From Flavobacterium sp. 102 (GTDB taxonomy: Bacteria > Bacteroidota > Bacteroidia > Flavobacteriales > Flavobacteriaceae): 64,000 nt of DNA. Below the pieces are notes generated by a model. It ran no database searches and was not told the origin of the DNA. It saw only the letters and a program-made list of their open reading frames with translations. The position numbers and the translations under genes are program-made. The stretch is taken from positions 3,100,001 through 3,164,000 of the forward strand of contig NZ_RBKX01000001.1 in NCBI RefSeq assembly GCF_003634615.1. The letters are read 5' to 3'. Numbering within the stretch: position 1 is the stretch's first letter; every line of letters starts with the position of its first letter. Positions 43,806 through 51,914 of the stretch are shown here, one piece after another.

Positions 43806-43952
43806 CTATCCTTCGGGTTGGCTTTCTTCGTCAGCATGTAGCTCCTGCACCCTATTCAAAAACTCAGGCACGTCATTGGGAATAAGTTGTATTGCCAGCT
43901 CCATGATATTGGCCAGGTCAATATTAGGATTGCCTACCGTCGATGAAGGTTA
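43806..43952 (-). pseudogene. C-terminal gene fragment of unknown family
   Basis: The minus-strand frame reads SSTVGNPNIDLANIMELAIQ and ends VQELHADEESQPEG-stop. It lacks a start and is closed upstream by TAA. Codon use looks protein-like, but I recognise no family. Confidence 0.4.
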
Positions 43953-43974
43953 CACATTCGTCTGGCTGAAATGT

Positions 43975-44314
43975 CTACTTTTTTATTGCCTTAAGTTCTA
44001 TTTTCCCGTAACAGTCATTTTCCCAAACGGTTTCAGAAGGTAGCATAAATTCCATAAAAATCGGCAAAGCCTCTACTAACTAAATTAACTTGTCCGATAT
44101 GTGTATTGAGATAATTAATATTTTGTCCTGTAACTCCATCCTCCACAAAAAACAAATTTCCAATTCCTGTCCTCGCAAAAAGATTGCATTTTCAGAAATA
44201 TTAGGGAATTTTCTACCTAATACATTGTAGTCGTCCGGATTTACCAGCCAAAACAAGCCCTCCCTATAAACATTCTTCAGGTTGTGTAATTTGTAGAATT
44301 TCTTCTATAGCCAT
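43975..44314 (-). pseudogene. Frameshifted DUF1851-type protein (immunity-like)
   Basis: Four frames read in order on the minus strand: MAIEEILQIT from ATG 44314; LKNVYREGLFWLVNPDDYNV; TGIGNLFFVEDGVTGQNINY followed by LNTHIGQVNLVSRGF; and LPSETVWENDCYGKIELKA up to TAG 43975. This is the body of a DUF1851 domain protein (related to T6SS immunity protein Tdi1) broken by three or more indels. The N-terminal third is missing. Confidence 0.65.
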
Positions 44315-44497
44315 GCTAGAAATTTTATTTTATGTTTCTTTTAAACTATTTAAATAGCCAATTACTTCATTTCCAGACATGAAGCTACTCTTTTGAAATA
44401 ACCTAAAAATTGTTCTGATTAAATCCATTTATGGGTTTATTTGATACTCTCTCAAACTACATTCGTCAGTTGGCTCAAGATATCGTTTTGTTATTCA

Positions 44498-45103
44498 TTA
44501 AATCTTCGTCCGTCCCTCCATGCGATCTTGGACGGTTACACCTTTTTCCTTAATAAAATCAAACATGCTTACTAAATCGCCAACGGCCTCATCTTTTGAA
44601 ATACCAAGACTGGGGTTTGATTTTAATGTTGCTTTGGCAATTGATTTAAAAATAAAAAACTGGCCTTTAAGCAAAACGTCAACATCTTTAAAAAACACCC
44701 GCAATATTGGATTGGAAATATGTCCTCTCAATTCAACGTGCTCTATGTTATCCCAGGACACAAAAGCCTTTCGTAACAATTGCTGATTGATAAACAAACC
44801 TTCATTGCTAACACCGACTGCTGGTTGTTTTAGGTCTTGCTTAAAGAACAAATACGCCAAAAAAAGAGGAAAGGCTACCAATCCCCAACTTCCAATAGAA
44901 AACAATGTAGCCGGCCAACCCACCTCTGCATTTATCCGAGCTCCTTTTCTATACACTATTGCTTCATGTACGCGTCCTTCGTAAAACAATCTGGCAACAA
45001 TCATCAAAACTATACACAATACTATAAGTATAAGTAAATTTCGCATTCCTTTTTTTATATTTTTGGAGTGTTGGGCCACCGCAATTAATTCCAAATCCTT
45101 CAT
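44498..45103 (-). CDS. Two-helix membrane protein, STM3941-like
   Basis: A 201-residue protein with hydrophobic helices at about residues 21-43 and 68-87, then a soluble C-terminal part with VGVSNEGLFINQQLLRKAFVSWDNIEHVEL, typical of the PH-like domain of STM3941-type proteins. Function unknown. On the same strand as two other minus-strand genes with gaps of about 50-115 bp, so co-transcription is possible but not shown. Confidence 0.6.
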   Translation of the reverse strand: MKDLELIAVAQHSKNIKKGMRNLLILIVLCIVLMIVARLFYEGRVHEAIVYRKGARINAEVGWPATLFSIGSWGLVAFPLFLAYLFFKQDLKQPAVGVSNEGLFINQQLLRKAFVSWDNIEHVELRGHISNPILRVFFKDVDVLLKGQFFIFKSIAKATLKSNPSLGISKDEAVGDLVSMFDFIKEKGVTVQDRMEGRTKI

Positions 45104-45156
45104 ATTCCTTTTAATTAAATCTGTACTTTCCTGAAAACATTATACACCAATCATTG

Positions 45157-45798
45157 TTATTTTTCAATACATGTAGCTTCATAAATGTCAACAATCTTGG
45201 CAAATTCAGTATTCTTCAGGTCTGCTTTTTTCAATGCTTCCAAAAACAAGGGGCAGGTGTCCTTAAAATTAAATTCCACAACCTGATAAAGGTTAAAGCC
45301 TGTCATAAAATTGAGATCAGATTGCCATATACCAATAGCAAACGCAAAATCTTCCTTGCTTCGTTGCATATAATAGGCTTCAGACTCGTATTTTGTATTA
45401 TTCATCCCAACGCTGCTATTGCCTTTGAGTGAGCCTTTTAAAAAGCGTAATCCATAGATAGTAATTCTTCCCTGTTTAATAATCCTGACAACCGATTTTT
45501 TCGAATCAAGGTTAAACGACTTTGGATTCAATATTTTATTGTTCCCAAGGATCATAGTCGTGTAATGCTCTGTCACATTATCAGCATTTATCAGCTGGAA
45601 ACTTTTAATTTCTTCGGTTTTAAATTTCTCTTCTTTTGCTTTTTCATCAGCTTTAAATACTACTTTTTGGTCTTTGCCCTTTGGTTCTTCAATAAGCCCA
45701 GTTTTTGTGGTTCCATTAACAAATGTTATGGTACCCGGATAAAAATCTGCCATAGCGGTAAATGGCAGTAAAAGAAGTAAAAGTGCTATTCTTTTCAT
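45157..45798 (-). CDS. Exported protein of unknown function
   Basis: The signal peptide (RIALLLLLLPFTAMA-DF) fixes the start at ATG 45798, not the upstream in-frame start at 45843. The mature part is about 195 residues: a beta-rich N-terminal half (GTITFVNGTTKTGLIEEP) and an alpha-helical end with two Cys. I recognise no family. Confidence 0.6.
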   Translation of the reverse strand: MKRIALLLLLLPFTAMADFYPGTITFVNGTTKTGLIEEPKGKDQKVVFKADEKAKEEKFKTEEIKSFQLINADNVTEHYTTMILGNNKILNPKSFNLDSKKSVVRIIKQGRITIYGLRFLKGSLKGNSSVGMNNTKYESEAYYMQRSKEDFAFAIGIWQSDLNFMTGFNLYQVVEFNFKDTCPLFLEALKKADLKNTEFAKIVDIYEATCIEK

Positions 45799-45957
45799 TG
45801 TGTCTGTTTTTTTTAAAATTAGGTTATTTATAATTCTTCGCATATTATTTAATCACGCTCTAAAATTTAAGTAAATGAATCAAGTACTTAATTGCGTTGT
45901 CTAATATACTAAACCTCTTTCAATTCAATACCGTTTCGGGGCTTTGTGTATGGTTAT

Positions 45958-47166
45958 TTATTTGTCCATTTCGTCTATTGGGGTACTTGCCCTTGAATTA
46001 CTTATCAAAATCGCATAATCAAAATAATCTGTCGTTGTTTTACCTTTCAAATCATTTTTGTTTGACTTTTTCAGAAACAATTTGATTTCCATCAAATCTG
46101 TTTCATTTTTGGTATATGGTGAATTTTCTTTGTTCAGGCTATAAAGTGTTAAGTTGGATAATCTGTTTCTTTTGAGCTTATTTATTCCTTTAAAATATTC
46201 TTTCCAATAATCTCCTATTCCATAACCTCCTTCTGTTGTGTAACCAATATATTTCTTTTTGTCGTCAAATTTCAAGTCCCATAGCACACGGCTTTTGGTT
46301 AAAAACCCTGCGATTGCAACAATCTCTTCTTTTTTATATACGTTACTTTCTATCAACCTCGTGAAGAATGATGGATTATTGTTTTCTCTCTCTTTTTCGA
46401 TATGAAAAAATCCCATTCTGACAAACTGCGCATTTGAACTAAAATTATAGAGTTCACTTAGTGACAAATAATTATCGAAAATGGTTTTTTCCCTATCCCT
46501 CTTTTTAAAAGTCAGGGATATATTGTCAATCAGATTATCTGTGATTTTTTGATTTTTTGAAATGGATTGAAAATAGGCCTTATTATTTTCATAATCAGAT
46601 ACAAACGCTTTTAAGACATTTTTCGAGTAGCTGTCATAATTTGGGGAATAATCGGTTGTATCAATCTTTAACATTGCCGCTAAATTATCGTATGAAACAA
46701 ATTTTCCTTTTCCGGTTTCAAATAATTCAATCAACAGTTTTGAAGTGTATTTATAAGTTACAATTAAATCAATTCCAACCACTTCAATCTTATCCGCTGC
46801 CGATTGATTATCATTTATTTTTTTTATGTTTTTCCATTTATTGTATGTTTCAATGCTCCTCTCTTGTGGCACCCTGCTCCCATAATGCTTAACCAGATCT
46901 TTTAATAATAGCGTGTCACCCGATTTTAAATACTGGTTAAAATAATAGGCTATTCCAAAATCGGTTTCAGGCAGGTAATATTTAATTTTATGCTTTCTGA
47001 TTAGTTGTTCCAGTATTATTTTTTCGGCATTTTCTGTTTCCTGGCTTCCGTGATAAGCACCAAAGCCCATTATCTTAAAACCGCTGTGAGGGAATTCAAA
47101 ACTTGCATCTAATATATCGTACCGATTACTTTGCAAATAATCGTTTTTGGATTGAGAAAATCCCAA
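45958..47166 (-). CDS. Erythromycin-esterase-like protein with damaged or alternative start
   Basis: A protein of about 400 residues whose N-terminal core (FKIMGFGAYHGSQETENAEKI, then KYYLPETDFGIAYYFNQYL) matches the erythromycin esterase/EreA-like fold. The frame has no ATG near its 5' end: the first possible start is TTG 47166, and upstream codons (FYIKKFAQLGFSQ) look like the end of a signal peptide but run into a stop. Either TTG is used or the signal peptide has been lost by mutation. Family members include hydrolases with varied roles. Confidence 0.55.
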   Translation of the reverse strand: MGFSQSKNDYLQSNRYDILDASFEFPHSGFKIMGFGAYHGSQETENAEKIILEQLIRKHKIKYYLPETDFGIAYYFNQYLKSGDTLLLKDLVKHYGSRVPQERSIETYNKWKNIKKINDNQSAADKIEVVGIDLIVTYKYTSKLLIELFETGKGKFVSYDNLAAMLKIDTTDYSPNYDSYSKNVLKAFVSDYENNKAYFQSISKNQKITDNLIDNISLTFKKRDREKTIFDNYLSLSELYNFSSNAQFVRMGFFHIEKERENNNPSFFTRLIESNVYKKEEIVAIAGFLTKSRVLWDLKFDDKKKYIGYTTEGGYGIGDYWKEYFKGINKLKRNRLSNLTLYSLNKENSPYTKNETDLMEIKLFLKKSNKNDLKGKTTTDYFDYAILISNSRASTPIDEMDK

Positions 47167-47377
47167 TTGTGCAAATTTTTTTATGTAAAAGAAAACGTTA
47201 TTGCTTTGTTTTTTTTACCAGTGGTTTTTGGACCGATTTTTCAGTGCAATGATAGCGAATATGGATGGGTAATTTTTCGCGGATGTACAAGCGTAGTATC
47301 CTGACGGATTTCCGTCAGGAAAACCGGGAAAACCGTTTTGGTTTTAAAGCCACAAGGTGTATTTTTTAAAAGCCTTT

Positions 47378-47514
47378 GATCGGAAAAAACAACAACACGT
47401 ACACTGCGTGACTTGCGCCAGACCTGCCCACGGCATCGGCGAGCTCCTTTAAAGACAAATAAATACGCCGTGAGCAAATTTTTCCTCCCAAGCTTAGTTA
47501 CATAATGTGGCGTT
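47378..47514. repeat. Dispersed repeat A, copy 2
   Basis: Matches 35802-35938 along its length (ACTTGCGCCAGACCTGCCCAC, GGCGAGCTCCTTTAAAGACAAATAAATACG, AAGCTTAGTTACATAATGTGG). The end abuts the GTTATAGTTCAT inverted repeat. Confidence 0.7.
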
Positions 47515-47568
47515 ATAGTTCATAAAGAAACTCCCTGCATCTATAGAAACCAAATCATGAACTATAAC
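47512..47568. repeat. 12-bp inverted repeat GTTATAGTTCAT
   Basis: GTTATAGTTCAT (47512-47523) and ATGAACTATAAC (47557-47568), with 33 bases between. The pair joins two dispersed repeats, so it may mark an element end. Confidence 0.7.
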
Positions 47569-47571
47569 ACA

Positions 47572-47725
47572 AAAATAGATAATATATTATATACTGTTTA
47601 CAAGTGAATCTTTAACATAAGTGAACCTTATACTACATTAGTACTATGCTAAAATTACTTTTCACCGCATTTTTGCGGTTAATAGGAAGTACAATCACCC
47701 CATTTACCACATTTCGATGAAAAGG
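47572..47725. repeat. Segment shared with the hipB upstream region
   Basis: Carries ATAATATATTAT (47579-47590) and CATTAGTACTATGCTAAAATTACTTTTCA, as at 22876-22985. Here about 45 further bases (TTGCGGTTAATAGGAAGTAC and more) separate the shared ends. Confidence 0.75.
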
Positions 47726-47877
47726 TGTACAATAACTAATCCCTGTTTTAGGTTATGAGGTACTTAATTTTCCCATCGACCTTTCGGCATCCCGATAGTG
47801 TTTTGTCCTGAAATAGTTGGACTTTTTTTTTTGTTATTAATTCAGGTTGGACAATTAACATCATAGTTATTGATATA

Positions 47878-48203
47878 ATGGCCATCAAAAAAGCAATACT
47901 ACTGCAATAGCATTAGCATTAGCATCCGTATCAAACACGAATACCTTGAAGAAACCAGCCTTAGCTGTAGAGGCTGATGCCCCGATAACAATAACCGCTA
48001 TCTATAAAAAAACAATAGAAGAAGTAATTGCCGAGGACAACAAAATCATCGAAAGTGACATCGAAAACAGCACCACTTCAGCGATTGAAAGCACCTTGAA
48101 AAAAGTGATTTGGGAAGACAATCAAATTATCGAAAGTAACATCACCAACGAGGTTTTTCCGTTAGATTTTGAGAACCTGAATAAGGCAAACACGAGATTT
48201 TAA
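47878..48203 (+). pseudogene. Small exported-type protein, frameshifted in its signal peptide
   Basis: The clean frame (47946-48203) encodes LAVEADAPITITAIYKKTIEE and two related segments with EDNKIIESDI and EDNQIIESNI. Upstream in the same frame is ATTAIALALASVS-like code without a start. ATG 47878 starts MAIKKA and is out of frame by one base; one more A in the AAAAAA run at 47887-47892 would give MAIKKSNTTAIALALASV, a proper signal peptide. The family is common in Flavobacteria, function unknown. Either a decayed gene or a sequence error. Confidence 0.5.
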
Positions 48204-48214
48204 AAAAACTTATT

Positions 48215-48222
48215 TATCTTTG
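48215..48222 (+). promoter_or_regulatory. TAnnTTTG -7 box for the AraC gene
   Basis: TATCTTTG, 20 bases before the GTG start. Confidence 0.55.
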
Positions 48223-48242
48223 AAAGGAGTAAAAAATACAGC

Positions 48243-49103
48243 GTGGAAAACATTCCGATACGACGAATAAAGGGACAAAATGAACCCCAACTCTCCGGTA
48301 GTTTTACTATCAGGGATATCACGCCTTTGTTGCTTGAAAAAGACATGATTCAGGAATTGCACCGACATGATTTTTACTATATACTGGTGGTAAAAAAAGG
48401 AACCGGCAGCCACGAAATTGACTTTACCACTTACGACGTAAACGACCATACTGTTTTTATGATGCGTCCCGGTCAAGTGCACCAACTTGCGTTGAAAGCC
48501 AACAGCACGGGCTATCTGATACAATTTAAAACAGATTTTTTATACTCCCATAACAGTGCCTCGCAAAACCATTTAACCAAATTGATCCAATACAATACCT
48601 ACCAACTGGAACCGGAAGGATTTGCTAAAATCGAAGGGGTTTTAGGGGAAGCAATAAAGGAATATACCGAGAAAGCCAAAGGATACCAGGAAGTACTGAA
48701 AGCCAACCTGAGTATTTTCCTTATCGAATTGCTGAGACAACGGCAGCTTAAAGTAATGCCTGCCGCGCAAAGCAGTCCTTATGCACAGGAAAAATTGGAA
48801 CAATTTCTGGAACTCGTAGAAGCCAAGTGTACAACACACAAACAGGTCTCTCAGTACACCGACTTACTACACCTGTCTTCCTATCAACTCAGTGCCATCA
48901 CAAAGAACTTATTAAACAAAACACCCTCTGAGATTATAAATGATTATCTCATACTGGAGGCCAAGCGCCAACTTTTGGCGACTTCCAATCAAATCAACCA
49001 AATTGCCTACAATCTGGGCTATGAAGATGCTTCTTATTTTACCCGATTTTTTAAGAAACATACTGCCGCTTCACCGGAAGCCTTCCGACAAAACTCTAAA
49101 TAA
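48243..49103 (+). CDS. AraC family regulator with cupin-type sensor
   Basis: A 286-residue protein from a GTG start. The N-terminal AraC-binding cupin covers about residues 20-100 (LHRHDFYYILVV...MMRPGQVHQLAL). The C-terminal AraC helix-turn-helix ends with NQIAYNLGYEDASYFTRFFKKHTAASPEAFRQ. It likely responds to a small ligand and controls nearby genes, perhaps the flavoprotein or SDR genes downstream (inference). Confidence 0.9.
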   Translation: MENIPIRRIKGQNEPQLSGSFTIRDITPLLLEKDMIQELHRHDFYYILVVKKGTGSHEIDFTTYDVNDHTVFMMRPGQVHQLALKANSTGYLIQFKTDFLYSHNSASQNHLTKLIQYNTYQLEPEGFAKIEGVLGEAIKEYTEKAKGYQEVLKANLSIFLIELLRQRQLKVMPAAQSSPYAQEKLEQFLELVEAKCTTHKQVSQYTDLLHLSSYQLSAITKNLLNKTPSEIINDYLILEAKRQLLATSNQINQIAYNLGYEDASYFTRFFKKHTAASPEAFRQNSK

Positions 49104-49152
49104 GTACTAGTCATCTTCATTTTTGTCCTATTCTCTAGGTTTCTTCTCGAAG

Positions 49153-49160
49153 TAATTTTG
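49153..49160 (+). promoter_or_regulatory. TAnnTTTG -7 box before the small membrane gene
   Basis: TAATTTTG, about 30 bases before the first possible start (49192). Confidence 0.5.
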
Positions 49161-49278
49161 TCCTGTAAAATTATTTCAAAATGAAATCGATATGAAATCA
49201 AAGATTATTTCATCCGTTCGCCTTTCAGGCTCGGGTCACGAACTCCAAAAAAACAATTTTAAAGGGAGTAAAACAAAA

Positions 49279-49488
49279 ATGAAACTAATGGCTTCCTTAA
49301 AAATATGGTTGGCCATTTATCCGTCCATCACACTCTTCTTATTCTTTTTTGGTAAAGCACTAAATGCGCTTGCCTTATACCAAAGAACCTTTATTCTAAC
49401 CATCGCTTTAGTACCGTGGATTGTATTTGTTGGTGTTCCGGTGGTAGACTTTATCATGCGTCAGTTTACCACAAAAGACAAAAAATAA
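49279..49488 (+). CDS. Small two-helix membrane protein
   Basis: From ATG 49279 the product is 69 residues with two helices (WLAIYPSITLFLFFFGKAL and LTIALVPWIVFVGVPVV). GGGAG lies 11 bases upstream of this ATG. The longer frame from 49192 adds 29 hydrophilic residues with GSGHELQKNNF, which I think is untranslated. The TAA stop overlaps the ATG of the flavoprotein gene (TAATG), so the two are coupled. Confidence 0.6.
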   Translation: MKLMASLKIWLAIYPSITLFLFFFGKALNALALYQRTFILTIALVPWIVFVGVPVVDFIMRQFTTKDKK

Positions 49489-50495
49489 TGGCAAAAAACA
49501 ATATCCCCAGACGAGAGTTTATTAAACAAACAGGATTGGGAATGATAGCTTTTAACCTCCCCTTTCCATTTAAAGATTTTGATATGAAAACAGATAGCAA
49601 ACAGTTTGACGCCATTATTATCGGCGGAAGCTATTCGGGTTTAGCAGCAGGCATGGCACTAGGAAGAGCTTTAAAACAAGTCTTAATTATTGACAGTGGT
49701 AAGCCATGCAATGTCCAAACACCTCACTCACACAATTTCCTTACTCAGGATGGTAATACTCCAAAAGGAATTGCCTCTTTAGGAAAACAACAAGTAGAAA
49801 AATATCCTAATGTCACGTTTTTTAATGGGATTGCTGCTACCGGAAGTAAAATTGAAAAAGGATTTGAAATCATTACAGAAACAGGCGAAAAATTCTTGGC
49901 ATCAAAACTAATCTTCGCCACAGGCATTAAAGATGTAATGCCAAAAATTGATGGATTCTCAGAATGCTGGGGAATAACCACTATACATTGCCCCTACTGT
50001 CATGGTTATGAAGTGCGCAATACAAAAACAGGAATTTTAGGAAATGGTGATTATGCTTATGAGCTTTCCAAAATGATTTCCAATTGGACAAAAGATTTGA
50101 CCATTTATACCAATGGCCAATCCATTTTAACGGTGGAGCAAAGAACTAAGTTGCAAAAACACAACATTGCAGTAGTAGATAAAGAAATCCTAAAACTGGA
50201 CCACACCAAAGGACAACTGCAAAATGTGGTGTTTACCGATGGAACAAAAACACCATTAACTGCCTTGTATTCGCCCAGACCATTTGTACAACATTGTACC
50301 ATTCCCGAATCCTTAGGATGCGAAATAACTGAAGATGGCTATATCAAAGTTAATGGATTTCAGGAAACCACTGTAGCCGGTGTTTACGCTTGTGGTGACA
50401 ATACCACCCGCATGAGAACCGTGGCCAATGCCGTAGCCATGGGAACTACTGCAGGCATGTCTGCCAGCAAAAAACTGATTTTAGAACAATTTTAA
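49488..50495 (+). CDS. Thioredoxin-reductase-like flavoprotein with Tat-like N-terminus
   Basis: A 335-residue NAD(P)/FAD oxidoreductase with GGSYSGLAAGMALGRA (FAD site) near residue 42, CPYCHGYEV near 165 as redox-type Cys pair, and CGDNTTRM near 300. The N-terminus (IPRREFIKQTGLGMIAFNL) carries a twin-arginine motif followed by a hydrophobic patch, unusual for this class. An internal ATG at about residue 33 (MKTDSKQFDAIIIGG) gives the ordinary cytoplasmic form. It starts on the overlapping stop codon of the small membrane protein. Confidence 0.82.
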   Translation: MAKNNIPRREFIKQTGLGMIAFNLPFPFKDFDMKTDSKQFDAIIIGGSYSGLAAGMALGRALKQVLIIDSGKPCNVQTPHSHNFLTQDGNTPKGIASLGKQQVEKYPNVTFFNGIAATGSKIEKGFEIITETGEKFLASKLIFATGIKDVMPKIDGFSECWGITTIHCPYCHGYEVRNTKTGILGNGDYAYELSKMISNWTKDLTIYTNGQSILTVEQRTKLQKHNIAVVDKEILKLDHTKGQLQNVVFTDGTKTPLTALYSPRPFVQHCTIPESLGCEITEDGYIKVNGFQETTVAGVYACGDNTTRMRTVANAVAMGTTAGMSASKKLILEQF

Positions 50496-50583
50496 AAACC
50501 AATAAATGAGGACAGCGCAAATTATTTAAAATCTATCCTATCCAACTCAGTTTTTGTCCTAGCACAAGGTGGAGAACCCGAAA

Positions 50584-50591
50584 TATCTTTG
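50584..50591 (+). promoter_or_regulatory. TAnnTTTG -7 box for the SDR gene
   Basis: TATCTTTG, 48 bases before the ATG at 50632. Confidence 0.5.
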
Positions 50592-50631
50592 TCAAAGAAA
50601 AACAAACCGTTAATTTTTAAAACTTAAAATC

Positions 50632-51225
50632 ATGAAAATCATTATTGTAGGCGCAACCGGTACCATGGGAACCCACTTAGTAAAAGCCTTAGAAAACGAG
50701 CACGAAATAATCAAAGTAGCTTCTAAAGGCGGCGACATCGAAGCGGATATCACCTCAACAGCATCCATCGAAAAGATGTTCCAACAAGTAGGCACATTTG
50801 ATGCTTTAATTTCAACGGCCGGACCAACATTCGTAGGGCCTTGGGCCAAATTAAACGACACTACGTTCAGACAAGGGGTAGAAGGTAAAATGATGGGGCA
50901 AATCAACTTAGTACTGATTGGTCAGAAATACATTAATCCAAAAGGGTCGTTTACTTTAATCACAGGAGCTTTAACCCACGAACCTCAGGTAAACTTTGCC
51001 AATGCCTCAGCGGCCAATGGTGCGGTGGAAGGATTTGTTCGTGGAGCAGCCATTGAATTAGAAAACGGTATCCGTATCAATGCGGTTAGCCCAACGGTTA
51101 TCGAAAACTCACCACAGTACTTCCCTTACTTCCCGGGAGAAATGCCAACCACCATGAGACAACTGGAATTCATGTTCCGCAAAAGTGTGTTTGGAAAAGT
51201 AACCGGACAGGTAATCACACCTTAA
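50632..51225 (+). CDS. Short-chain dehydrogenase/reductase
   Basis: A 197-residue SDR of the short atypical type: cofactor motif GATGTMGTHLVKAL near residue 7, then STAGPTFVGPW, FTLITGALTHEPQ, and NASAANGAVEGFVRG. A canonical YxxxK triad is not evident: the position where YxxxK should be reads ASAANGAVEG, so catalysis may differ. It lies downstream of the AraC/flavoprotein group with its own promoter box. Confidence 0.85.
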   Translation: MKIIIVGATGTMGTHLVKALENEHEIIKVASKGGDIEADITSTASIEKMFQQVGTFDALISTAGPTFVGPWAKLNDTTFRQGVEGKMMGQINLVLIGQKYINPKGSFTLITGALTHEPQVNFANASAANGAVEGFVRGAAIELENGIRINAVSPTVIENSPQYFPYFPGEMPTTMRQLEFMFRKSVFGKVTGQVITP

Positions 51226-51385
51226 TCGCCAACGCGATTACTTCCACGGGTCATTATTCGCAATGGTAATGGCCTGTGGTTTGGAACCAGTTTCACCCGA
51301 GGCTTTGCCGAATGGTTTGGAGCAAAGAGGAAAAAATCACAATCAAATTATATCAGAATAAAAAAACTTACTCCAGTAACGAAAA

Positions 51386-51901
51386 ATGAAAAATTTAGAA
51401 TTTAAAGCCTCAATCAGCAATCTTAAGGAGTATGAAGAAAAATTACTAACGCTACATCCTAAATTTCTAGGAACCGAACTACAAACGGACACCTACTTCA
51501 ACGCTACAAACGGCCGCCTGAAATTAAGGGAAAGCAATTTAAAAAACATATTAATCAACTACTACCGAGAAGAAAGTTCAGGGACAAAAATTGCAGAAGT
51601 AATGCTCTACCAACATGATCCTAACATAATGCTGAAAGAAATACTCACAGAACAATTGGGTGTAAAAGTAATTGTCAACAAAAAGCGAAAAAAATACAGT
51701 ATCAAGAATGCTGTTTTTCATTTCGATATTGTGGCTGATTTAGGTACCTTCTTAGAGGTTGAAGTAACAGAGACAGAGGAATTATTTTCACTCGAAAAAA
51801 TGCAAATAGAAATTGATCAATACCTGCAGTTTTTCGAACTGAAAAAAGACCAACTGATCAGTGCGTCTTACAGTGAGTTGTTGATGGACATAGAAAAATA
51901 A
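51386..51901 (+). CDS. CYTH domain protein (class IV adenylate cyclase/thiamine-triphosphatase type)
   Basis: A 171-residue protein with the CYTH signature NLEFKA at the N-terminus, LKLRES near residue 51, KKRKKYSI near 96 and LEVEV near 123. These form the acidic and basic tunnel that binds a triphosphate. The substrate (ATP, thiamine triphosphate or polyphosphate) cannot be told. It ends 13 bases before an outer-membrane protein gene. Confidence 0.85.
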   Translation: MKNLEFKASISNLKEYEEKLLTLHPKFLGTELQTDTYFNATNGRLKLRESNLKNILINYYREESSGTKIAEVMLYQHDPNIMLKEILTEQLGVKVIVNKKRKKYSIKNAVFHFDIVADLGTFLEVEVTETEELFSLEKMQIEIDQYLQFFELKKDQLISASYSELLMDIEK

Positions 51902-51914
51902 ACTGGAAATAAAA

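Larger units (their letters stand above)
43753..44497. other. 745-bp gap holding two gene remnants
   Basis: Apart from the two pseudogenes listed, I see no intact gene, terminator or repeat. The stretch 44320-44490 is unassigned. Confidence 0.5.
47167..47877. other. 711-bp gap rich in repeats
   Basis: Holds dispersed repeat A copy 2 (47378-47514), an inverted repeat (47512-47568), a segment shared with the region upstream of hipB (47572-47725), and a truncated REP-like unit near 47783-47800. No credible gene. Confidence 0.55.

Noticed and set aside
47241..47477. 78-codon minus-strand frame
   Set aside because: Lies within dispersed repeat A and has no protein-like features.
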